A program made the translations under genes and the position numbers. Below the pieces are notes generated by a model. That model did not search any database. It saw nothing but the letters and a program-made list of their open reading frames with translations, and had not been told where the DNA came from. From NCBI GenBank assembly GCA_024685495.1, contig JAIKVT010000121.1, positions 1-34,848 on the forward strand: DNA of 34,848 nucleotides, given 5' to 3'. Numbering within the stretch: the stretch's first letter is position 1; every line of letters starts with the position of its first letter. This stretch comes from Lachnospiraceae bacterium. GTDB taxonomy: Bacteria > Bacillota > Clostridia > Lachnospirales > Lachnospiraceae. Positions 27,743-34,848 of this stretch are shown one piece after another.

Positions 27743-27836
27743 TTTAAGTAAGGATTATAATTTCAATAAGGAGTATCGAAGAAGTATACTTTCAGCAAAT
27801 ATATTAGAAGAAGTATAATTTCAGAAAGGAGCGCTT

Positions 27837-29222
27837 ATGTCTATAGTTGGTGCATTTATGGTGCCGCATCCACCGATGATAGTTCCGAGTGTCGGAAGGG
27901 GAAGTGAGAAGCAAATCGAGATGACAATTGCCGCTTATGAGAAGGTGGCAGATATGATTGCTAATCTTAAGCCCGAGACCATTATCATATCGAGTCCGCA
28001 TTCGATTATGTACTCGGATTACTTTCACATTTCACCGGGCAAAGGTGCAACGGGTTCCTTCTCAGACTTCGGCGCGGGAGATGTGAAGTTCAATATTGAT
28101 TATGATAAGACACTTTCTGATTATATAAGTAGGATGGCTAAGGAGCAGGATTTTCCTGCCGGCACGATGGGTGAAAGAGAGAGAAGACTTGATCATGGCA
28201 CGATGGTCCCCTTGTATTTTATCTTGAAGAAATATACACATTTTAAAGTTTTAAGAACAGGGTTGTCGGGACTCGACCTTATGACTCATTATCAATACGG
28301 CATGATGATTAAAAAGGCTGTAGAAGATTTAGATAAGCGTGTTGTATATGTGGCGAGCGGAGATTTGTCGCATAAATTGCAAGACTACGGACCTTACGGA
28401 TTTGCCAAAGAGGGACCTGAATATGACAAGCGAATAATGGAGGTTTGCTCATCGGGGCAGTTCGACAGACTCTTTGATTTCGATGAGAATTTTTGTGATA
28501 AAGCATCGGAGTGCGGTCATCGCTCATTTGTAATTATGGCGGGTGCGCTCGACGGTGTTAAGGTAGAGGCCGAGCAGTTGTCGCACGAGGATGTGACGGG
28601 AGTCGGATACGGCATATGCACATTTATTCCGAAGGGGCCTGATGAGAGCCGTCATTTTTTGGATGACGTACTTCGAAAGGAAGAAGATAAATTGAATGAT
28701 ATAAGAGCAAAGTCGGACGACTACGTTAAGCTTGCGAGGACATCGCTTGAATATTTTGTTAAGAATAAAAGGGCAGTTGATATGCCTGATTGGGTGCCTG
28801 ATGAGATATTAAACAGACGAGCGGGTGCATTCGTATCTGTCCATAAAAACGGACAGCTTAGAGGATGCATCGGAACCATTCTTGCAACACAGGATAATCT
28901 CGGTGAAGAGATTATTAACAACGCAATCAGTGCCGCTTCAAAAGATTATCGCTTTAATCCGATTACGGAAGATGAGTTGAAATGGCTTGATATCAGCGTT
29001 GATGTATTAAGCGAGCCTGAGAAAATTGCATCCAAAGACGAGCTCGATGTTAAACGCTACGGAGTCATTGTCGAGTCGGGCTATAAGAGGGGGCTTTTGC
29101 TTCCGGATCTTGACGGAGTAGATACTGTAGAAGATCAAATTGACATTGCAAGACAGAAAGCCGGAATCGCACCGGGAACTAAAGTACAATTATATAGATT
29201 TGAAGTTGTGAGACATTACTAG
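27837..29222 (+). CDS. AmmeMemoRadiSam system protein A-like (LigB/MEMO-like N-terminal + AMMECR1 domain)
   Basis: GAFMVPHPPMIVPSVGRG, IIISSPHS, YVASGDLSHKL; C-terminal GAFVSVHKNGQLRGCIGTI. Confidence 0.88.
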   Translation: MSIVGAFMVPHPPMIVPSVGRGSEKQIEMTIAAYEKVADMIANLKPETIIISSPHSIMYSDYFHISPGKGATGSFSDFGAGDVKFNIDYDKTLSDYISRMAKEQDFPAGTMGERERRLDHGTMVPLYFILKKYTHFKVLRTGLSGLDLMTHYQYGMMIKKAVEDLDKRVVYVASGDLSHKLQDYGPYGFAKEGPEYDKRIMEVCSSGQFDRLFDFDENFCDKASECGHRSFVIMAGALDGVKVEAEQLSHEDVTGVGYGICTFIPKGPDESRHFLDDVLRKEEDKLNDIRAKSDDYVKLARTSLEYFVKNKRAVDMPDWVPDEILNRRAGAFVSVHKNGQLRGCIGTILATQDNLGEEIINNAISAASKDYRFNPITEDELKWLDISVDVLSEPEKIASKDELDVKRYGVIVESGYKRGLLLPDLDGVDTVEDQIDIARQKAGIAPGTKVQLYRFEVVRHY

Positions 29223-29286
29223 AGAATACAGATTAGAAGTTTGAGACATTACTAGAGAATACAGATTTGAAGTTTGAGACATTACT
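29201..29286. repeat. 33-bp tandem repeat covering the 3' end of the AMMECR1 gene (~2.5 copies)
   Basis: GAGACATTACTA at 29210, 29243, 29276 with intervening AGAGAATACAGATT(A/TG)AAGTTT. Confidence 0.9.
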
Positions 29287-29313
29287 AAGATGGTTTTTGG
29301 TTAGGAGGTTAGT

Positions 29314-30075
29314 ATGTTTTCAGAAGATTTTGAGAAGATGGGTAACGCCGCAGTTGCAAAACGCGACTTTCTTAAGAACAATTTTTTGGGATATTTCCTG
29401 CTGTCGATGCTTGCGGGAATGTTCATAGGATTCGGCGTGTTATTAGCATTTACCATAGGAGGACTCATGGACGGTGCACCGGTGACTAAAGTGCTTATGG
29501 GCGTGTCGTTCGGCGTGGCCTTATCACTTGTCGTTATGTGCGGAGCGGAGCTTTTTACGGGCAACAACCTCGTTATGACGGCGGGAGCTTTGATGCGTAA
29601 GACTTCGGTTTTAGATGCTGTCAAGCTATGGGTTGTGTGTTGGATTGGAAATGCGTGTGGTAGCGTACTTCTTGCAGTGATATATCATTTCACGGGGCTT
29701 GGAGACGGCAGCGCGGGCGAGTTCATGGCGAAGGCAGCCTTAGCTAAGATGTCAGCGGGACCGGTGGAACTTTTGTGTAGGGGCATCCTCTGTAACGTGC
29801 TTGTCTGTCTTGCCGTATGGGCGTCGTTCAGATTAAAATCAGAAGCCGGCAAGCTTATTATGATTTTCTGGTGCCTGTTCGCATTTATCACAACAGGCTT
29901 TGAACATAGCGTTGCGAACATGACGCTTCTTACGATAGGATTATTCAGACCGTGCGGAGTGGACTTGACCGTAGGCGGACTGTTCTATAATCTTTTGATT
30001 GTAACTCTTGGCAATATGATAGGTGCCATTTGCCTTGTTGCTGTGCCGTATTTCATTGGCCAGCGCAAGAAATAA
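29314..30075 (+). CDS. formate/nitrite transporter family protein
   Basis: LLSMLAGMFIGFGVLLAFTIGG, GAELFTGNNLVMTAG, GFEHSVANMTLL. Confidence 0.9.
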   Translation: MFSEDFEKMGNAAVAKRDFLKNNFLGYFLLSMLAGMFIGFGVLLAFTIGGLMDGAPVTKVLMGVSFGVALSLVVMCGAELFTGNNLVMTAGALMRKTSVLDAVKLWVVCWIGNACGSVLLAVIYHFTGLGDGSAGEFMAKAALAKMSAGPVELLCRGILCNVLVCLAVWASFRLKSEAGKLIMIFWCLFAFITTGFEHSVANMTLLTIGLFRPCGVDLTVGGLFYNLLIVTLGNMIGAICLVAVPYFIGQRKK

Positions 30076-30153
30076 CGCGTGTCGCGTATTGAGAATATAG
30101 CTCCAATATTGCTGCAAATTATGGTGGCAATTGAATTAGGTGTTTAAGGAGAC

Positions 30154-31176
30154 ATGATGAGAAATAATATTGTTGTTGTGGACGACGATCCTGTAATTTT
30201 ACAAAGCGCATGGAACATTCTTAGTAAAGCCGGAATGAAGACGACCGTGCTAAGATCGGGAAGGCAGCTTCTTGACTATATCGAAGATAAGCCGCTTCCT
30301 GACTTGATTCTTCTTGATATTATGATGCCGAAGATGAATGGTTTCGAAGTTATGAATGAGCTTAAGAAGACTAAGGCAAAAGATGTTCCCGTAATTTTTC
30401 TTACCGCGAGGGATGATGAGCGCTCGGAAGAAGAAGGACTGTCATACGGTGCGATGGATTACATAAGAAAGCCGTTTGTTGCAGGGGTGTTAATCTTAAG
30501 AGTTAAGAATGCGGTCGAACTTATCAGGCTTCAGCGAAATCTCGAGGAAGAGGTTAGGATTAAGACTAAGGAAAATGAGCAGCTTTTTCTTCATGTCGTA
30601 AGTTCACTTGCAGCGGCAATCGATGCTAAGGATGCTTATACTAACGGCCACTCTAGGAGGGTTGCCGAGTATTCGAGGGAAATCGCGAAGAGGTACGGAT
30701 ATAATGAGACGCAACAGCAAAAGATTTATATGATGGGAATTTTGCACGATGTCGGCAAGATTGGTGTGCCCGACGAAGTTATTAATAAGCCCGGCAAATT
30801 GAATGATGAAGAATTTGCACAGATTAAGAAGCATCCCGTTATGGGCGGTGAGATATTAGATAACATTACCGAGATGCCGGAGATTGCTGATGGAGCGAGA
30901 TGGCATCATGAGAAATACGCAGGCAACGGTTATCCCGACGGCCTGAAGGGCGAAGATATTCCGGAGGTTGCAAGAATAATCGCAGTTGCCGATGCGTATG
31001 ATGCGATGACGAGTAACAGAAGCTATCGCAAGGTTATGCCGCAGTCGAAGGTTAGACAGGAACTTGTTGACGGAAGAGGAACGCAATTCGATCCTAAGTT
31101 CGCCGACATCATGATATCCATGATAGATGATGATAAAGATTACGAGATGGTTGGTGGTGGAAAATGTGATAAGTAA
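30154..31176 (+). CDS. response regulator with HD-GYP domain (putative c-di-GMP phosphodiesterase)
   Basis: VVDDDPVIL..LILLDIMMPKMNGFEV..ARDD; GILHDVGKIGVPDEVINKPGKL, HHEKYAGNGYPDGLKGEDIP. Confidence 0.93.
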   Translation: MMRNNIVVVDDDPVILQSAWNILSKAGMKTTVLRSGRQLLDYIEDKPLPDLILLDIMMPKMNGFEVMNELKKTKAKDVPVIFLTARDDERSEEEGLSYGAMDYIRKPFVAGVLILRVKNAVELIRLQRNLEEEVRIKTKENEQLFLHVVSSLAAAIDAKDAYTNGHSRRVAEYSREIAKRYGYNETQQQKIYMMGILHDVGKIGVPDEVINKPGKLNDEEFAQIKKHPVMGGEILDNITEMPEIADGARWHHEKYAGNGYPDGLKGEDIPEVARIIAVADAYDAMTSNRSYRKVMPQSKVRQELVDGRGTQFDPKFADIMISMIDDDKDYEMVGGGKCDK

Positions 31177-31180
31177 CATA

Positions 31181-31209
31181 TAAAAAATAGTCATAACGAC
31201 TATTTTTTA
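31181..31209. terminator. bidirectional terminator between convergent genes
   Basis: TAAAAAATAGTC-ATAAC-GACTATTTTTTA perfect 12-bp stem; contains the stop codon of the minus-strand gene. Confidence 0.8.
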
Positions 31210-31574
31210 TTTAACTCATTCATATGATCTTTTATTGCTTGAAACGTCTTATCGCTTATATAGTGTTCGATTCGACACGCATCTTCTGTCGCTGTTTCTT
31301 CATCGACGCCAAGCTCTTTGAAGAATTCCGATAATACGGTGTGTCGCTCATATATATTAGTGGCGATTGATTGACCTTCTTTGGTAAGTTTGATAAACCC
31401 GTTGTCATCTGTAGTGATGAGTCCTTCTTTCTTGAGGACTCTGATGGCACGGCTTACTGACGGTTTGGAATATCCCATGTGCTCGCTTATATCTATTGAG
31501 CGAACATTATTAGATTTTTGAGACAGAACATGTATAGTCTCGATGTACATTTCCCCAGATTCTTTAAGTGCCAT
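31200..31574 (-). CDS. DtxR/MntR-family metal-dependent repressor
   Basis: YIETIHVLSQKSNNVRSIDISEHMGYSKPSVSRAIRVLKKEGLI..RHTVLSEFFKELGVDEETATEDACRIEHYIS. Confidence 0.9.
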   Translation of the reverse strand: MALKESGEMYIETIHVLSQKSNNVRSIDISEHMGYSKPSVSRAIRVLKKEGLITTDDNGFIKLTKEGQSIATNIYERHTVLSEFFKELGVDEETATEDACRIEHYISDKTFQAIKDHMNELNKK

Positions 31575-31793
31575 TATTAGTCTCCTTTAACCCCTAGCAA
31601 TTATATTCAAGATGTATTTTTTATTCGGTAAAGTATTTCAAGTATATTATAAGGTAGTTTACCACATCGATATTTAAAATTCAATTATGCAAAAATAGTG
31701 TGTTATTACTTGCAATAATACAAGATATAGTATAAAATAAGGTAAGTTTATGAGTGTACTCATAGCAGCAGATTGTTTAAGGAGGATTTAACA

Positions 31794-32351
31794 ATGATTA
31801 CAGCTGGGGATTTCAGGAACGGTCTGACGGTAGAATACGATGGAAAGGTATGTCAGATTGTAGAATTTCAGCATGTTAAACCCGGTAAGGGTGCAGCATT
31901 TGTAAGAACTAAATTAAAAGATATTGTCAACGGAGGTGTTGTAGAGACTTCTTTCAGACCTACAGAGAAGTTTCCACAGGCACATATCGATCGTAAGGAT
32001 ATGCAATATCTGTATGCAGACGGAGATTTATACAATTTCATGGATGCAGAGACTTATGATCAGATTGCTTTATCAGCAGATGATATCGGTGATGCGCTTA
32101 AGTTCGTTAAGGAGAATGAGACATGTAAAGTTTGCTCATACAAGGGCAAGGTATTCTCAGTAGAACCTCCTATTACGGTAGAACTTGAGATTACAGAGAC
32201 AGAGCCCGGATTCAAGGGCGATACAGCTACCGGAGCAACAAAACCTGCTACAGTTGAGACAGGAGCCAACATCCTTGTTCCTCTATTTGTAGAGCAGGGT
32301 GATGTAGTTAAGATTGATACAAGAACCGGAGAGTATTTATCGAGGGTGTAA
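31794..32351 (+). CDS. efp: translation elongation factor P
   Basis: [47 protein letters not shown] 31794 with AAGGAGG upstream. Confidence 0.96.
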   Translation: MITAGDFRNGLTVEYDGKVCQIVEFQHVKPGKGAAFVRTKLKDIVNGGVVETSFRPTEKFPQAHIDRKDMQYLYADGDLYNFMDAETYDQIALSADDIGDALKFVKENETCKVCSYKGKVFSVEPPITVELEITETEPGFKGDTATGATKPATVETGANILVPLFVEQGDVVKIDTRTGEYLSRV

Positions 32352-32354
32352 AGT

Positions 32355-32576
32355 ATGGCGAAATTGAGAGATGAACCTCTATCACAGATTCTTCGAACGG
32401 AGCAGATTTATAATTTGTTTTATGAAGAATTTCAGAAAGAAGAATGGCTTGATGCCACTGTTTTACTTCAGTGCGATTGCAGTGCTGATGAATTAATTGA
32501 CGACGGCTCTGTGCCTAAGACAGTTATGCTTCGTATTGTTGATAGACTAGATGATCTTGATAGGGCGAATGCATGA
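32355..32576 (+). CDS. hypothetical small protein
   Basis: 73-aa ORF tightly packed between efp and the transglycosylase gene (ATGA overlap at 3'). Confidence 0.75.
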   Translation: MAKLRDEPLSQILRTEQIYNLFYEEFQKEEWLDATVLLQCDCSADELIDDGSVPKTVMLRIVDRLDDLDRANA

Positions 32577-33364
32577 AGATATCAGTAATAAATGATCAGG
32601 GAACAACTGTATATACAGAGACGGTTGAGAAGGCTGCGCCAAGCGCTGACTTTGCCAACACGCTTGCAGAAGAAGCGACTAAGTTAGCGGATCACTACAA
32701 CGGACTGAGTACCGCTAATGCAGATTCGAGGACGATGTCTCTAGAAGATATGCTTAACGAAGCAGCTGAGACATATAACATCGACGTCAATTTTCTTAAA
32801 GCCGTTGCTAAGTTAGAATCGGATTTTGATCCTGATTGTGTAAGTTCGGCGGGTGCTGTAGGAATTATGCAGATGTTACCGTCGACTGCTGAAGGACTCG
32901 GCGTTGAAGACATCTACGATCCGTATCAGAATATTATGGCCGGTGCCAAATATTTAAGACAGATGCTTGATCGATTCGACGGAGATTACGAGTTGGCATA
33001 TGCCGGATACAACGCAGGTCCCAATGCCGTGGCAAGAGCGGGAGGAATTCCCGATAACGGCGAGACGCCTAAGGCGGTAGCTCTTGTTATGGGCTATTAC
33101 AATAACGGCGTTGAAGTGCCGGATAGAGTTTATACAGTGAGTGCAGGCAGTTCGAGTGAGGTATCTGCTTCATCAGCTGAAGCCAGAGCCAAGGTGGCAG
33201 CGGAGTTAGCTGAGAAGCTTAAAGAATTTCCCAATCACACGTCATACGAGTTTTTTGTAGAAGAACTTCAGAAACAAGGCAATTCTACGACAGATACAGC
33301 TTATGAAAATTTATTAAGTCAGGCCAATCAGATAATCAGGCAGATGATTGAAGATGGCAATTAG
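32573..33364 (+). CDS. lytic transglycosylase (SLT domain)
   Basis: FLKAVAKLESDFDPDCVSSAGAVGIMQMLPSTAEGLG..LAYAGYNAGPNAV. Confidence 0.92.
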   Translation: MKISVINDQGTTVYTETVEKAAPSADFANTLAEEATKLADHYNGLSTANADSRTMSLEDMLNEAAETYNIDVNFLKAVAKLESDFDPDCVSSAGAVGIMQMLPSTAEGLGVEDIYDPYQNIMAGAKYLRQMLDRFDGDYELAYAGYNAGPNAVARAGGIPDNGETPKAVALVMGYYNNGVEVPDRVYTVSAGSSSEVSASSAEARAKVAAELAEKLKEFPNHTSYEFFVEELQKQGNSTTDTAYENLLSQANQIIRQMIEDGN

Positions 33365-33380
33365 TTTAAAATGATTATTT

Positions 33381-33405
33381 CGCCTTCATTATGAAGGCGA
33401 TTTTT
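33381..33405 (+). terminator. rho-independent terminator
   Basis: CGCCTTCA-TTA-TGAAGGCG followed by ATTTTTC. Confidence 0.75.
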
Positions 33406-33442
33406 CTGCGATTAACAGAGTATTATTTTAGAGGTGATAGAA

Positions 33443-34210
33443 TTGAGAGATATTGATTATATTATTGATTTTGCGGCTCATTTCGGCCGGGAATTATTAT
33501 TCGCCGGCGCCAACTTAGAGAGAGCCAATAATACGATGGAGAGGATATGTAAGACATATTCGCTTCACGAGGTAAGTATCTTTTCGCTCAGCAGTAATAT
33601 TACATTAAGTGCCAAGACGGCAGACGGTGAGACTCATATTAGACAGGTGTCCGTTCCCGGTCCTGCAATCCATCTTACCAAGCTTACTAAGCTTAGCCGT
33701 TTAGCTAACAAAGTTTGCGAAGAGGCTCCCGAACCTAAGAAGCTGCAAGACATGTTGTATGAGGCCATCATGGTTCCTTCATATGGTACATGGATTGATA
33801 TGGGAGCATTTGTCCTCGCAATTACATGTCTTTGCCGTATATTTGGCGGAAATTGGCAGGAGCTTGTGGTGACGGCATTAGTTACCGTGATGGCGTATTG
33901 GATATCCCGCCCGCTTCGAAGAGCGAATCTTAACAGAATTATTATTAACATAACTAATATGTTTGCGGCAGCGTCAGTATTCTTCTTTACGACGTGGATT
34001 AATTTTACATCAGATATAATGTGTATGCTCACGGCGATATCGCTGATGTTCATTCCGGGTGTGCCACTCGTTAACTCAATGCGAAATATCTTATGTGGCA
34101 ACGAGATGAACGGTATACTTGAGTTTCTCAAAGTAGTCTTAGAGACGCTTACTATTTGTCTAGGCGTATTCATTGCATACGCTTTATTCGGGAGGTGGTA
34201 TACATGGTAG
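33443..34210 (+). CDS. threonine/serine exporter ThrE-like N-terminal subunit
   Basis: AHFGRELLFAGANLERANNTMERICKTY; multiple TM segments; TTG start at 33443 (GAGGTG RBS) or GTG 33434. Confidence 0.85.
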   Translation: MRDIDYIIDFAAHFGRELLFAGANLERANNTMERICKTYSLHEVSIFSLSSNITLSAKTADGETHIRQVSVPGPAIHLTKLTKLSRLANKVCEEAPEPKKLQDMLYEAIMVPSYGTWIDMGAFVLAITCLCRIFGGNWQELVVTALVTVMAYWISRPLRRANLNRIIINITNMFAAASVFFFTTWINFTSDIMCMLTAISLMFIPGVPLVNSMRNILCGNEMNGILEFLKVVLETLTICLGVFIAYALFGRWYTW

Positions 34211-34653
34211 AATCGTTAGAATTAATCGGATTATCGTTCCTTGCGTCTTTGGGCTTTGCAATAATATTCCAGGTTAGAGGCAAGTTCTTACTTATAGCAG
34301 GAGCCGGTGGTGCCTTAGTTAGGACAGTTTATATAATATGTCAAATGTTTATTCCGTATAGAATCCTATACGCCGGGCTTGCAGCTATGGCAGCAGCCAT
34401 ATTCGCTGAGATTGTGTCAACTAAGAAGAACACTCCGGCTACGGTATTCTTATATCCGTTCATAATTCCGCTGATTCCTGCAGACTTAATATACTACACG
34501 ATAGGTGGACTTATCCTCGGGGAGACTAATACTTTCGTAGAAAACGGAATAGATTGCTTACTTGCACTTCTTGGAATCTCAATCGGATTCGTTGTGGCAT
34601 CAACGATTTCGCATTACATAAGAAAATTTGCCCTTTCAAAAGAAGGCGCATAG
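34204..34653 (+). CDS. threonine/serine exporter ThrE-like C-terminal subunit
   Basis: GGGAGGTGG RBS before ATG 34204; FLYPFIIPLIPADLIYYTIGGLI; overlaps upstream gene. Confidence 0.85.
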   Translation: MVESLELIGLSFLASLGFAIIFQVRGKFLLIAGAGGALVRTVYIICQMFIPYRILYAGLAAMAAAIFAEIVSTKKNTPATVFLYPFIIPLIPADLIYYTIGGLILGETNTFVENGIDCLLALLGISIGFVVASTISHYIRKFALSKEGA

Positions 34654-34848
34654 AGTGCAGGTGGCCTATTGAAGTCAAAGTGGCATAATAAGGATAATGT
34701 AGCATATAATTACTTTGTTACTTGATAACATCTATATAAGGGCAGATACCGGCTGCAGTACTTTCTGACTGACTACCCGGCTGCACTTTGTGCAGACGCT
34801 TTGTTCCGCCAGCACCTGAACACCGTCCTTTACAGTCAGGACGGTTTC

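Noticed and set aside
33634-34173. 179-aa minus-strand ORF antisense to the ThrE-like gene
   Set aside because: Lies entirely within a well-supported plus-strand CDS; composition looks like an antisense shadow.
1-34848. CRISPR array, rRNA or tRNA genes
   Set aside because: No regularly spaced direct repeats with unique spacers, and no rRNA or tRNA sequence recognised by eye.
34690-34848. Possible minus-strand coding start at the window edge (ETVLTVKDGVQVLAEQS...) and CCGGCTGCA repeats
   Set aside because: Too short and truncated by the window to identify.

Overview
Firmicutes-type (Lachnospiraceae-like) DNA. Positions ~1-25700 look like the cargo and right-hand part of an AT-rich mobilizable/integrative element. 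It carries a Tn916-type integrase and excisionase, a MobP-like relaxase with a MobC-like accessory protein, and an oriT-like hairpin cluster. Positions ~25700-34848 look like ordinary chromosome: LMW protein tyrosine phosphatase, PepD, AMMECR1/AmmeMemoRadiSam protein, formate/nitrite transporter, HD-GYP response regulator, DtxR/MntR-type repressor, EF-P, lytic transglycosylase and the ThrE pair. The cargo is a layered defence island. It holds a SIR2-P-loop NTPase gene bracketed by two copies of a structured 128-bp repeat, an HTH/AlbA_2 pair, a DUF4417/DUF6883-like/DUF4926-like cluster, an ImmA/IrrE + DUF4411 PIN-like pair, and a retron. The retron has a PRTase-like protein, a wHTH protein, a clearly foldable msr-msd ncRNA and an RT with NAxxH, YADD and VTG motifs. 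An SF1 helicase with a large unrecognised N-terminal region follows. Several decayed systems lie between these: a BsuBI/PstI-type endonuclease, a PARIS-like AAA-DUF4435 fusion, an AlbA_2 regulator and other fragments. The strongest finds are the retron with its 31-bp a1/a2 pairing spanning neighbouring stop and start codons, the covarying 128-bp repeat flanking the SIR2 gene, and a series of GAA-triloop mini-hairpins (including GCGAAGC) in the putative oriT. All family assignments are from reading motifs by eye; no searches were run.
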